NCBI RefSeq assembly: GCF_039537965.1
Contig: NZ_BAABBM010000001.1
Location: 1,897,501-1,961,500, forward strand
Length of the DNA: 64,000 nucleotides
Source of the DNA: Sphingomonas limnosediminicola
Lineage (GTDB): Bacteria > Pseudomonadota > Alphaproteobacteria > Sphingomonadales > Sphingomonadaceae
Direction of reading: 5' to 3'
Part shown: positions 47,803 through 56,963 of the stretch, piece after piece
Layout: every line of letters starts with the position of its first letter
Position numbering within the stretch: the first letter of the stretch is position 1
Position numbers and translations under genes: made by a program
Notes under the pieces: generated by a model
The model's input: the letters and a program-made list of their open reading frames with translations, nothing else
What the model was told of the DNA's origin: nothing
The model's database searches: none

Positions 47803-48798
47803 CTAAGCGGTCAGCTCACCGGCTAGCGCCCTGAGGTCCGCCTCGGGGCGCGCGCCATAATGCTGAATGACTTCGGCCGCGCAGATCGCGCCCAATCGGA
47901 GCGACTCTTCGAGCGACTTTCCGCGCGCCTGTCCAAACAGGAAGCCGGCAGCGAACAAGTCGCCTGCACCGGTTGTGTCGACCAGTTCCTTGATCGGTTC
48001 AGCTGGAACGTCGGCTCGCTCATTTCCACGCACGGCTAGCGCGCCGTCTTCGCTCCGCGTGACCACGAGGGTCCCAACCTTCGGCGCGATCGCCGCAACA
48101 GCGCTTTCAAGGTGCGGGATGCCGGCGAGCGCCTCAACCTCGGCCTGATTTGCGAACAGGATGTCGATGCGGCCGCCATCGAGCAGCTCATTGAAGCCGT
48201 CGCGGTGGCGGTCGACGCAGAAGGTGTCGGACAAAGTGAAGGCGACCTTGCGTTCAGCCTCGCGCGCGACCTCGATGGCGCGCACCATCGCGTAGCGCGG
48301 CGTCTCCGGATCCCACAGATAGCCTTCAAGGTAGAGAATCGCGGATGCGCGGATCTGTTCTTCGTCGAGCGCTTTCGACGGAAGGTGCTGCGCAGCGCCC
48401 AGGAAGGTGTTCATCGTACGGTGCCCGTCCGGCGTCACCAGGATCATCGAACGTGCGGTCGGTTCGCCGACGTCTGACGCTGCTGTGATGAACTCCACGC
48501 CGGTTGCCGTCAGGTCGTGCCGGTAAAACTCGCCGAGCTGGTCCGGTGCGACCTGCCCAATGAATCCGGCGCGGCCGCCAAGCGCAGCGACGCCCGCCGC
48601 CGTATTGCCTGCGGAGCCGCCGCTAACCTGATGCGCCGGGCCCATGTGGGAATAGAGGCGCTCGGCCTCTTCCGCGTCGACGAGGCGCATCGAACCTTTT
48701 ACCAGTCCTTCGGTGCTGAGGAAGTCGTCGGTCGCGTTTGCGATCACGTCGACGATGGCATTGCCGATGCACAGCACATCGAGGCGGGTCTCGGGCAT
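47803..48798 (-). CDS. PfkB-family sugar/adenosine kinase
   Basis: This 331-residue ribokinase-fold kinase has the N-terminal GSAGNTAAGVAALGG and the catalytic signature DTTGAGDLFAAGFL. It closely resembles alphaproteobacterial adenosine kinases. It ends 3 bp from the convergent permease stop. Confidence 0.88.
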   Translation of the reverse strand: MPETRLDVLCIGNAIVDVIANATDDFLSTEGLVKGSMRLVDAEEAERLYSHMGPAHQVSGGSAGNTAAGVAALGGRAGFIGQVAPDQLGEFYRHDLTATGVEFITAASDVGEPTARSMILVTPDGHRTMNTFLGAAQHLPSKALDEEQIRASAILYLEGYLWDPETPRYAMVRAIEVAREAERKVAFTLSDTFCVDRHRDGFNELLDGGRIDILFANQAEVEALAGIPHLESAVAAIAPKVGTLVVTRSEDGALAVRGNERADVPAEPIKELVDTTGAGDLFAAGFLFGQARGKSLEESLRLGAICAAEVIQHYGARPEADLRALAGELTA

Positions 48799-48894
48799 GG
48801 ATTCTCCGGTGGAAGCGTGAAAGTGCGCCGCCTAGCGATGCGTTCACTCGCCCGCAACATTGCCTCTGCGAGGCTACGCGGGCATCGTCCCTTT

Positions 48895-49245
48895 ATGCGC
48901 CGCTTTGTCCCCTTCCTTGCGCTTTCGCTCGCCGCCTGCATGGCGCGGCAGCCGGAGGCGCAGCCCCAGGTCGCCCAACCTGCTCCTCAACCGGAAGCAA
49001 GGTCGCGACAACTGTTAGGTCTCACGCCGCAGGAAGTGGTCGGTCACTTGGGACACCCGTCGTTGCAGGTGCGCGAGGGAAACAGCCTCAAGCTGCAATT
49101 CAGCAATCGCCGCTGCGTGCTCGATGCCTATTTTTATCCGTCGACGAACGGCGCGATGCGCGTGACCTGGATCGATACGCGGACAGCGAACGGCGTGGAT
49201 ACCGATCAGGCGGCCTGCATCTCCGACCTCGAGACGCCGAGCTGA
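48895..49245 (+). CDS. Small lipoprotein, unknown function
   Basis: This 116-residue protein starts MRRFVPFLALSLAAC with a clear lipobox (LAAC), followed by a Pro/Gln-rich linker. A compact domain with L-T-P-Q-E-V-V-G-H-L-G-H-P and one pair of Cys (RRCVLDAYFY and AACISDL) follows. It is likely membrane-anchored in the periplasm. ATG at 48895 is the only start giving a signal peptide. Its last 40 bp overlap queG on the other strand. Confidence 0.78.
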   Translation: MRRFVPFLALSLAACMARQPEAQPQVAQPAPQPEARSRQLLGLTPQEVVGHLGHPSLQVREGNSLKLQFSNRRCVLDAYFYPSTNGAMRVTWIDTRTANGVDTDQAACISDLETPS

Positions 49246-50279
49246 TCGAGCGCCCAGGCGGCGGCTTCGGCGACGGCTTGGTCGGGGCTGGTCAAGTGGG
49301 CCTCAACTGCCGAGACGAGCGCCGGGTCGCCGCTGTTGCCCGCGGCGATCAGGCAGTTGCGGATCATGCGGGTCACCCCGATGCGCTTGATCGGAGAACC
49401 CGCGAACATTTCCCTGAAACTGGTGTCGTCGAGCGCGAGCAGGTCGGTGAGACGTGGCGCCGCAAGCTCGGCGCGCGGCTGGAAGGCGCGGTTCGCGGCC
49501 GCCGCGTCTGCGAAGCGGTTCCACGGGCAGACGGCAAGGCAGTCGTCGCAACCGTAGATGCGATTTCCCATCGCCGCGCGGAACTCGACCGGGATGGGCC
49601 CGTCATGCTCGATGGTCAGATAAGAGATGCAACGCCGTGCATCGATGCGGTGAGGCGCGATGAACGCCTGCGTTGGACAGGCGTCGAGACAGCGCGAACA
49701 GCTTCCGCAATGCTGGCCATGATCAGCGGCGAGGTCGGGCGCGAGCTCCAGGCTGGTGAGGATGACGCCGAGGAACGTCCAGCTGCCATGCTCGCGGCTG
49801 ACGAGGTTGGTGTGCTTCCCCTGCCACCCGATGCCGGCCGCCATCGCGAGCGGCTTTTCCATCACCGGCGCCGTGTCGACGAACACCTTCAGCTCGCCGC
49901 CCGCCCGGTCGACCAGCCAGCGGGCAAGGGCCTTCAGCGCCTTCTTGACCGTCTTGTGATAGTCGCCGCCCTGCGCATAGACCGAGATGCGGCCGAGGTC
50001 CGGGTGGTCGGCGAGGGCCAGCGGGTCGGACGCCGGAGCATAGCTCATGCCGAGCGCGATCGCGGATTTCGCCTCACGCCACAGCGCGAGCGGCGAGACG
50101 CGATGATGCGCGCGCTCCTCCATCCAGCCCATGGACCCGTGATGGCCCGCCTCGATGAAGCGCTTGATATCGATGCCGGCCGCGTCCGCCGCATCGGCGC
50201 GCGCAAAGCCGCAGGCCACGAAGCCGAGCGCTTCGGCTTGCGTTCTTATTGCTTCCTCAAGGCTTTCACTCTTATCCAC
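49206..50279 (-). CDS. queG: Epoxyqueuosine reductase
   Basis: This 357-residue cobalamin-dependent reductase completes queuosine in tRNA. The two 4Fe-4S clusters are in CGSCSRCLDACPT and the later CDDCLAVCPW. GIGWQGKHTNLVSREHGSW lies near the active site, and a HEAT-like C-terminal domain follows. The 3' end overlaps the lipoprotein gene by 40 bp in convergent orientation. Confidence 0.95.
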   Translation of the reverse strand: MDKSESLEEAIRTQAEALGFVACGFARADAADAAGIDIKRFIEAGHHGSMGWMEERAHHRVSPLALWREAKSAIALGMSYAPASDPLALADHPDLGRISVYAQGGDYHKTVKKALKALARWLVDRAGGELKVFVDTAPVMEKPLAMAAGIGWQGKHTNLVSREHGSWTFLGVILTSLELAPDLAADHGQHCGSCSRCLDACPTQAFIAPHRIDARRCISYLTIEHDGPIPVEFRAAMGNRIYGCDDCLAVCPWNRFADAAAANRAFQPRAELAAPRLTDLLALDDTSFREMFAGSPIKRIGVTRMIRNCLIAAGNSGDPALVSAVEAHLTSPDQAVAEAAAWALDQLGVSRSEMQAA

Positions 50280-50323
50280 GGCGCGTCCCTACACCCGTGG
50301 GTTGGATTTCCGTAGGAATTTCA

Positions 50324-51286
50324 GTGCTTCGACAGGTCTTCAGCAACGTCGCCGCAAACGGGCTCGCCGTCGAAGCCGTCGATCTCGTAAAGGATTTCGG
50401 CGACACCCGTGCCGTCAACGGCGTCAGCCTCGCCGTGCCAACGGGCTCGATTTACGGCCTGCTGGGTCCCAACGGTGCGGGCAAGACGACGACGCTGAGA
50501 ATACTGATCGGCATCATCGACCCGTCGAGCGGCATGCGACGGGTGCTGGGCCGCGAGAATCCGATCGATGCCGCGCCGGAAGTTGGATATTTGCCCGAAG
50601 AGCGCGGGCTTTATCCCTCGATGCATGCCCGGGACGCGATCGGTTTCATGGGCGCCCTTCGCGGGCTTCCGATCGCAGAGGGCCGCAAGCGTGCCGACGA
50701 ATTGCTTGCTCAGCATGGTCTCGGCGAATGGGGACGGAAATCGATCCGCAGCCTGTCGAAGGGCATGGCGCAGACGGTCCAGCTTCTCGGCTCCATCGTC
50801 CACCGGCCCAAGCTGATCGTGCTCGACGAGCCCTTCTCGGGCCTGGACGCGATCAACCAGGGGCGGCTCGAGGAAATGATCCGGACCGAGGCGCGCAACG
50901 GCGCGACCGTGCTCTTCTCCACTCATGTCATTGCCCACGCCGAGCGGCTGTGTGAGCGGATTGCGATTATCGCCAAGGGCGCCGTCGCCTTTGACGGCAG
51001 CGTTGCCGAGGCGCGTGACAGACTTCGCCCGATCGTCCGGCTGCGCACGCGCGCCAGCGACGGACCGTGGCGCTCGGCCATTCCCGCGAGCGCGCGGCGT
51101 GAGGGCGATGAGTATGTGTTCGAGCTTCCCGAAGGCGGGCCGGAACCCTTGCTGAAGGCATTGATTGACGGCGGTGCCGGAATTGAGACCCTCGCGATCG
51201 AACGGCCCGGGCTGCACGATGCCTTCGTGGCCATCGCGGGCAACCAAACAGCGGCCGAGATGGGCGCGCAGGAGCGTCCCCAATGA
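50324..51286 (+). CDS. ABC transporter ATP-binding protein (NatA-like)
   Basis: This ATPase of about 320 residues has Walker A GPNGAGKTTT, the signature LSKGMAQTVQ, Walker B LIVLDEPFSGLD and the switch His in FSTHVIAHAE. GTG at 50324 follows AGGAA by five bases and is taken as the start. The first few residues are uncertain. It is coupled to the permease by an ATGA overlap. The pair resembles NatAB-type exporters, but the exported substrate is unknown. Confidence 0.9.
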   Translation: MLRQVFSNVAANGLAVEAVDLVKDFGDTRAVNGVSLAVPTGSIYGLLGPNGAGKTTTLRILIGIIDPSSGMRRVLGRENPIDAAPEVGYLPEERGLYPSMHARDAIGFMGALRGLPIAEGRKRADELLAQHGLGEWGRKSIRSLSKGMAQTVQLLGSIVHRPKLIVLDEPFSGLDAINQGRLEEMIRTEARNGATVLFSTHVIAHAERLCERIAIIAKGAVAFDGSVAEARDRLRPIVRLRTRASDGPWRSAIPASARREGDEYVFELPEGGPEPLLKALIDGGAGIETLAIERPGLHDAFVAIAGNQTAAEMGAQERPQ

Positions 51287-52476
51287 CCCGCTTGCTGCGC
51301 TCCGCCCTGGTCATCGCACGCCGCGACTTCGCGGCAACGGTGCTGTCGAAAGCCTTCATCTTCTTCCTGCTCGGGCCGGTGTTCCCGCTGCTTCTCGGCG
51401 GTGTGTTCGGTGGCATCGGCGCGCAAGTCGCCAGCCAGACCGAGCAGCCGGTGGTGGCGGTTATTTCGTCGCAAACCGATTTCCAACGATATTCGGCCTC
51501 GCGCGACCGGCTGGCGAACGCGCTGCACGACGATTCGATCGTTCGGCTGGTGCACTATGATCCGGCGGCGGACGTGGCCAGCCAGCAGAAGCAGCTTCTG
51601 ACATCCCGCAAGCCGCCGATCCGTGCTGTCCTGACCGGCGGCCTCGCCAACCCTCACCTTACCGGCTCGGTCGGCGAGGATAATGCGGTCGCGCAGCTCG
51701 AGCTGATCCTGACCGACGCGCGCAACCCAGCGAGCCAGGCGACCGATATTTCTGTAACGGATACGAAGACGGCGACGGGTGCGGCGGCTAAGGATCAGGC
51801 CTTCACCGGCCAGATCGGTCAGATGCTCCTGTTTTTCCTGACCATCCTCCTGTCGGGCATGGTGATGAGCCAGCTGATCGAGGAGAAGTCGAACAAGATC
51901 ATTGAGGTGATCGCGGCGGCCGTGCCGATCGACGCACTGTTCATCGGCAAGCTGTTCGCGATGCTCGCGGCATCGATTGTCGGCATTGTCGTGTGGATCA
52001 GCGCCGGGGCGCTGCTCATTCAGATGATCAGCAGCGGCGGCGTCCGCTCGCTGCCGGCGCCGGCAGTGGGCTGGCCGGGGTTCCTGGCGCTCGGCGTCGC
52101 TTATTTTGCGATGTACTATTTGCTTCTCGGCGCAGCATTCCTGACCATCGGCGCGCAGGCTTCCACGGCGCGCGAGGTGCAGACATTGTCGATGCCTGTG
52201 ACATTCGCGCAGGTGCTGATTTTCGGCTTCGCGGCGACGACCGTCGGGCGGCCCGATTCCGCCGAGGCGATAGCCGCCACGATCTTCCCGTTGTCATCGC
52301 CGATGGCGATGCTGGCGCGTGCGGCGCAGGAGCCGGCCTGGTGGCCGCATATCGCTGCGATCGTCTGGCAGGGCATTTGGGTCGCCGTGATCCTGCGCAT
52401 TGGATCGCGCCTGTTTCGCAAGACCGTCCTTAAATCCGGTCCGCGCGCCAAATGGTGGAAGCTTAGGCGCGCCTAG
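51283..52476 (+). CDS. ABC transporter permease (NatB-like)
   Basis: This 397-residue ABC-2 type permease has an N-terminal helix, a large extracytoplasmic domain (about 50-170) and five to six C-terminal helices with QLIEEKSNKIIEVIAAAVP between helices 2 and 3. This topology matches NatB. The start ATG overlaps the ATPase stop. Confidence 0.9.
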   Translation: MTRLLRSALVIARRDFAATVLSKAFIFFLLGPVFPLLLGGVFGGIGAQVASQTEQPVVAVISSQTDFQRYSASRDRLANALHDDSIVRLVHYDPAADVASQQKQLLTSRKPPIRAVLTGGLANPHLTGSVGEDNAVAQLELILTDARNPASQATDISVTDTKTATGAAAKDQAFTGQIGQMLLFFLTILLSGMVMSQLIEEKSNKIIEVIAAAVPIDALFIGKLFAMLAASIVGIVVWISAGALLIQMISSGGVRSLPAPAVGWPGFLALGVAYFAMYYLLLGAAFLTIGAQASTAREVQTLSMPVTFAQVLIFGFAATTVGRPDSAEAIAATIFPLSSPMAMLARAAQEPAWWPHIAAIVWQGIWVAVILRIGSRLFRKTVLKSGPRAKWWKLRRA

Positions 52477-53219
52477 CTCAGCGCAGCTTTTGCTTCGCTG
52501 GTAAGCCACTCCTGCATCGCCATGTAAGGGAACGGGCCGTGACTGACCCGAGCGATGCCTGCATTCGCCCAATCGGCCCGGCTCGGGCCGCCCGGCAAGT
52601 GCATCGCGTTCACGGGTATCGGGACTGCGCGGCTGATCCGCTCGACCAGCTGCAGATTTGCCAGCGCAGGGATGAAATATCCGTTGGCGCCCGCGTCGGC
52701 GTAAGCCTTCCCGCGCTCGATCGCTTGCTCGACCAGCGCATCGTCGTGCGCATCTGCCTTTACCTTGAGGAATAGGTCCGTGCGCGCATTGATGAAGAAG
52801 CTTACGCCAACGCCGTCGCGAAGCGACCGGATGCGCGTCGCTTGGTCACCGGTGTCGTGGATACGGTCGGTGCCGACGACCTGATCTTCGAAATTGCATC
52901 CAATCGCACCAGTCTCGACGAGCCGACGCCCGTTGGCTGCCAGGCCGCCTGGGTCTTCTGAATAGCCGCCCTCGAAATCGATCGTCACGGGCAGGTCGAC
53001 AGCTTTGACAATGCGCGCCGCATTCACGAGCGCCTCGTCGAGCGGAACCTCCTGTCCGTCCCCGAAGCCATTCGCCATCGCAACCGAGGCGCTGCCGCTG
53101 GCGACTGCTTTCGCGCCGGATTTCGCGACGGCCTCGGCGCTGCCGGCATCCCAGGCGTTGAACAGCACCAGCGGATCGCCGGCGACGTGAAGCTTCGCGA
53201 GGGTCTCGAATTTGCTCAT
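52473..53219 (-). CDS. Isocitrate lyase/PEP mutase family protein
   Basis: This 248-residue TIM-barrel protein has D-F-E-G-G-Y, GAIGCNFEDQVVG and FFINARTDLF, as in the PEP mutase/isocitrate lyase superfamily. ATG at 53219 starts MSKFETLAKLHVAGDPLVLFNAWDAGSA. The canonical isocitrate lyase K-K-C-G-H catalytic loop is absent, and this subgroup has no assigned reaction. A close paralogue follows upstream on the same strand. Confidence 0.85.
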   Translation of the reverse strand: MSKFETLAKLHVAGDPLVLFNAWDAGSAEAVAKSGAKAVASGSASVAMANGFGDGQEVPLDEALVNAARIVKAVDLPVTIDFEGGYSEDPGGLAANGRRLVETGAIGCNFEDQVVGTDRIHDTGDQATRIRSLRDGVGVSFFINARTDLFLKVKADAHDDALVEQAIERGKAYADAGANGYFIPALANLQLVERISRAVPIPVNAMHLPGGPSRADWANAGIARVSHGPFPYMAMQEWLTSEAKAALS

Positions 53220-53303
53220 GGCGGCCCCCTTGTTTGGTTGGACCAGAACCATGCGACAGTCGGGCCGCAAGCGCCTCTAGAATCTTGCGCTCAACACATC
53301 AGC

Positions 53304-54047
53304 TCAGCTTATGGCTGCCTGAGCCATCTCGGTCAGCTTGGCCATCAGCGCGCGGTGCGGGAAGGGGCCATGGCTGATGCGGGAGACGCCGGCATCCGCC
53401 CACACCTTCTTATCCGGCGCGCCTGGGAAGGCGATCACGTTCAGCGGTAGCGGAACTTCACGCACGATCCGTTCGATTTGCGCCGGATCGGCCAGGCGCG
53501 GGACGAAGAAGCCGCTCGCGCCGGCGTCGGCGAAGGCCTTGCCGCGCTCGACGACCTGATCGACCAGCGCATCGTCATAGGTCTGCGTCTTCAGGAACAG
53601 ATCGGTGCGCGCGTTGATGAAGAAGCGATCGCCGACCGCGTCGCGGATCGCCCGGATGCGCTGAACCTGCCGATCGAGCGGGTGAAGTCCCTCGCCACCG
53701 ATGACCTGGTCTTCGAAGTTGCAGCCGACCGCACCCGTCTCTGCGAGCCGCGCAACGTTCGCGCCGCCCTCCGCGGGATCTACCGCATACCCGCTCTCGA
53801 AGTCGACGGTGAGCGGGAGGTCTACCGCATCGGCGATGCGCCGGGCGTTGGCGAAGGCAAAGTCGAGCGGCACCTGCTGCCCGTCCGGCCAGCCGTTGGC
53901 GTCGGCGACCGGGTGACTTCCAGTCGCGAGCGCCTTCGCACCCGCGGCGACCACGGCAAGCGCGCTGCCGACGTCCCAGATGTTGTAGAGCACGACCGGA
54001 TTACCCGGCACGTGCAACGCGGCGAAGGTTTCGAACGAGCCGGCCAT
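53304..54047 (-). CDS. Isocitrate lyase/PEP mutase family protein, paralogue
   Basis: This 247-residue protein is alignable along its length with the 52473-53219 product: LHVPGNPVVLYNIWDVGSA, GCNFEDQVIGG, FFINARTDLFLK and SGFFVPRLADPAQ. ATG at 54047 overlaps the stop of the M49-like gene (TGATG). The two family members therefore form a tandem duplication downstream of a peptidase. The reaction is unknown. Confidence 0.86.
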   Translation of the reverse strand: MAGSFETFAALHVPGNPVVLYNIWDVGSALAVVAAGAKALATGSHPVADANGWPDGQQVPLDFAFANARRIADAVDLPLTVDFESGYAVDPAEGGANVARLAETGAVGCNFEDQVIGGEGLHPLDRQVQRIRAIRDAVGDRFFINARTDLFLKTQTYDDALVDQVVERGKAFADAGASGFFVPRLADPAQIERIVREVPLPLNVIAFPGAPDKKVWADAGVSRISHGPFPHRALMAKLTEMAQAAIS

Positions 54048-55726
54048 CAGATGCGGCTCGGATAGGTCGGGTGGATGTCCACCGGTATGTGCGTCATTTG
54101 CGATGTAACCTGCTTGGCCTCCGCGTCCATCACCGCCCACTTCGCCAGGAACGCCTTGGTCCCGTTATAGTCGCCGGTCACCTGCAACCTGACGATGTCT
54201 CCGACCAGGCTGCGAATGCCGGCGTCTAGCTTCGCCGCGTCGATGCGGAACCGCTTGGCGTTGGCGTCCCACACGATCCCGCCCTTGTCGCGTAGGTAGC
54301 GGTATTGCATCGCAGCGCCGCGGCCGTGTGCGTCGGTGTCGCCAAAGCGCATCGCCCGGAACAGGCCGGCGACATAAGTGGCGCGGATCTGCGGGCGTTC
54401 GGCGGCGGGGATCACGCCTTTGTCCATCATGAACATGACGTTGTAGGCGCCCATGACGTCGGCTTTCGCTTCTTCGAAGCCGCTGCCGACGTCCTTCAGC
54501 TCCTTGTCCACCGTGGTCTGGCGGCCGTTCACGACGATCGAGCCCGGCCCGAGGCTGTGGCTCAGTTCATGGAACAGGGTCTCAAGATACATGTAGCGCT
54601 TGTTGACATTGGCGGCGTCGGCAGGGACCAAAGTCAGCGTCGCCATCGGCTGCAGGATGCGCTCGTACTTTGCGTCCAGGACGTTGCGCAGGATGACCTT
54701 CTTCGCGCCCTTCGCCTCTCGCACACGCTCGTCGTTGGGAAGGTTGAACGCCACGGTCTGGATGCCGTGATTGGCGTCGCCGCCCGAATGGATTTCGTCG
54801 CCAACGGAGATCGGCGATTCAAAGCCGCGCTTGAAGTTCTTGTACTGCTCCTCAACGGGCAAGTTCTGCTCCATTTCGCGCAAATGGCTCTTGTAGATGT
54901 CGAGCGTCTGGGACTCCTTCGGATCCTTCAGCACCACATAGGATTCGAACGCCGTCTTCACGCCATAGAGGCCGTCCGTGTAAGTCTCGTAAGGGCCGAT
55001 CACCATTTCGATCGGCGTGTCCTTGAGGTCCATCCACGCGAGTTCCGACTCGAAATAATCGTCGGTGCGGAAGGCCTTGGCGCGGAGCGCAAGGAACTTC
55101 TTCAGGCTCGCATTGGTGGTGATCGCCGCGGCCTTTTCGAGCAGCTGCGCGGCTGGTTCCAGCCATTGCTTATATTCCTGGCTGTAAGGGACGGCGACCA
55201 GCTTATCGCCTTGCCGCTTCACGACCGTGTACGGGCTCTTCAGCGAGTCGGCTTCGGCGGGATGCTTGGCGAGATAGTCGTCGAACTGCTCCTTGGTCAG
55301 ATCCGCCGGATAGAAACCGCCGCCAACAGGCCGCTTCGAATTGCCGTAGAACGCCTTGTCCTCGTCGACCTCGTCCCACGGTCCCATGAACGTGTCGAAG
55401 CGGGCGAGAAGCGACTTATCCCCGCTCTTCTCGATTTCCTCACGAAGCCGCGGATTGTCGGCCGACACCTGGCGCAGGTAGATCGGGTTGAGGAGATCGG
55501 CGGCCTGGATGAGGAGGTTGGCGACCTGCTTTTCCTCGTTGCTCAAATAGCTGGTGTCGGCGCGCATATCGATCGCGGCCAGCTTGTCGGCAGCGCCGGG
55601 CTCCGCGGCGGCGGCGTTCGATTGCGGCGACGCCTCGCTCCCGTTTTCCGTTGAACTGACCTTGCAGGCAGAAACGGCGATGAAGGACAAGGCGGCGGCG
55701 GCTCCAAGCCAGCGGTTCATGCGCAT
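54047..55726 (-). CDS. M49-like zinc peptidase lipoprotein
   Basis: This 559-residue protein begins MRMNRWLGAAAALSFIAVSAC with a lipobox (VSAC). The catalytic zinc motif is H386-E-L-S-H390 in LFHELSHSLG, followed by EEAKAD at 418-423. Both agree with dipeptidyl-peptidase III-like (M49) proteins. Classical DPP III has the longer HExxxH; this one has HExxH. It is probably periplasmic and membrane-tethered. The start at 55726 gives the signal peptide, with ATG 55720 as alternative. It is divergent from pstS1. Confidence 0.84.
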   Translation of the reverse strand: MRMNRWLGAAAALSFIAVSACKVSSTENGSEASPQSNAAAAEPGAADKLAAIDMRADTSYLSNEEKQVANLLIQAADLLNPIYLRQVSADNPRLREEIEKSGDKSLLARFDTFMGPWDEVDEDKAFYGNSKRPVGGGFYPADLTKEQFDDYLAKHPAEADSLKSPYTVVKRQGDKLVAVPYSQEYKQWLEPAAQLLEKAAAITTNASLKKFLALRAKAFRTDDYFESELAWMDLKDTPIEMVIGPYETYTDGLYGVKTAFESYVVLKDPKESQTLDIYKSHLREMEQNLPVEEQYKNFKRGFESPISVGDEIHSGGDANHGIQTVAFNLPNDERVREAKGAKKVILRNVLDAKYERILQPMATLTLVPADAANVNKRYMYLETLFHELSHSLGPGSIVVNGRQTTVDKELKDVGSGFEEAKADVMGAYNVMFMMDKGVIPAAERPQIRATYVAGLFRAMRFGDTDAHGRGAAMQYRYLRDKGGIVWDANAKRFRIDAAKLDAGIRSLVGDIVRLQVTGDYNGTKAFLAKWAVMDAEAKQVTSQMTHIPVDIHPTYPSRI

Positions 55727-55805
55727 GGCGGCGCGTTTAGCAGCGGCTGTCGAGAAGCGGCAAATCGGCAGGCGCAGACGGCTGGCTGCGTTCGACAGGC
55801 TGCGG

Positions 55806-55834
55806 CTGTCATAAAAGTGCAATATTTCTGTCAC
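55806..55834 (+). promoter_or_regulatory. Pho box of pstS1
   Basis: CTGTCAT at 55806-55812 and CTGTCAC at 55828-55834 lie 22 bp apart, that is two 11-bp periods of PhoB half-sites. The middle position (55817-55823) holds a weaker GTGCAAT. It is about 70 bp before the pstS1 start. Confidence 0.72.
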
Positions 55835-55901
55835 AGACGCTTCTTCGAACCACCGCTAGGGCGAAGTCCGGGGAAAGCTTTTCCGAAATGGAGTCCATCA
55901 A

Positions 55902-56945
55902 GTGAACAAGATGATCATGGTGCTGCCGCTCGCAGCGCTCCTCGTCGCATGCGGCTCGAAGACCGGTGGCGGCACCGGCGGTTCCAGCAGCGACATCCGA
56001 GTCGTTGGCTCTTCGACCGTCTATCCGTTCACCACGGCCGTGGCGGAGGACTTCATGCGGACCAATCCAGGCATCCGCGTCACCGTCGAATCGACGGGCA
56101 CGGGCGCTGGCATGAAGCTGTTCTGCGACGGCGTCGGCAGCCAATATCCGGACATCGAGGATGCTTCGCGCCAGATCAAGAAAAGCGAATATGACGGCTG
56201 CGTCCAAAAGGGCGCGAAGACGATCATCGAAGTGCCAGTGGGCATCGACGGCCTAACGATCATCGAGGGCAAGGACGGTCCGGGCATGAACCTGACCCAG
56301 GCCGACATCTACAAGGCGCTCGCGGCCAATCCGTTCGGCAAGGGCCCGAACAAGGCGCAGACGTGGAAGGACGTGAACCCGTCGCTTCCTGCCATTAAGA
56401 TCCGCGTCCTCGGCCCGCCGCCGACGTCCGGCACGCGCGACAGTCTGGCCGACCTTTACCTGACCAAGGGCTGTGACACCGACCCGGCGATGAAAGCGCT
56501 CGCGAAGAACAACGAGGATCAGCACAAGCAGTTCTGCACCAAGATCCGCGAAGACGGCGCCTATGTCGAAGCCGGCGAGAACGACAACCTGCTCGTCCAG
56601 AAGGTTTCGGCGGATCCGGGCACGCTCGGCGTCCTCGGTTTCTCCTACCTCGAGCAGAATGCCGACAAGGTCCGCCCGGTGACGATCGCCGGCGTTGCGC
56701 CGAGCGAGGCGACCATCGCCGACCTGTCCTATCCAGGCGCTCGCAAGCTCTACATTTACGTGAAGGGCGAGCATCTTCAGGCAAAGCCGAAGCTACGCGA
56801 TTTCGTTGCGGCCTATGCCAAGATGTGGGGCAAGGGCGGTCCGCTCGAGCGTCGCGGGCTGGTACCGTTCGGCGGTGCCGACGCGACCGCCGCAACCCAG
56901 CAGGCTACCGAGCTGAAGCCGCTCGACCCGGCCGGCCTCAAGTAA
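55902..56945 (+). CDS. pstS: Phosphate-binding lipoprotein PstS
   Basis: This 347-residue substrate-binding protein for the Pst transporter has a lipobox (LLVACG) in its signal sequence. It shows the phosphate-contact motifs VVGSSTVYPF, ESTGTGAGMKLFCDG and PPPTSGTRDSL. GTG at 55902 is used, with ATG 55911 as alternative. It is followed 18 bp later by pstC. A Pho box precedes it. A second pstS lies downstream of phoB. Confidence 0.93.
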   Translation: MNKMIMVLPLAALLVACGSKTGGGTGGSSSDIRVVGSSTVYPFTTAVAEDFMRTNPGIRVTVESTGTGAGMKLFCDGVGSQYPDIEDASRQIKKSEYDGCVQKGAKTIIEVPVGIDGLTIIEGKDGPGMNLTQADIYKALAANPFGKGPNKAQTWKDVNPSLPAIKIRVLGPPPTSGTRDSLADLYLTKGCDTDPAMKALAKNNEDQHKQFCTKIREDGAYVEAGENDNLLVQKVSADPGTLGVLGFSYLEQNADKVRPVTIAGVAPSEATIADLSYPGARKLYIYVKGEHLQAKPKLRDFVAAYAKMWGKGGPLERRGLVPFGGADATAATQQATELKPLDPAGLK

Positions 56946-56963
56946 AGCGGAAACGCGGGCGTC

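Noticed and set aside
48738..50315. Plus-strand open frame of 525 codons
   Set aside because: It is antisense to queG, which has both iron-sulfur motifs; composition is shadow-like.
54305..55654. Plus-strand open frame of 449 codons
   Set aside because: It is antisense to the M49-like peptidase, which has clear zinc motifs and a lipobox.
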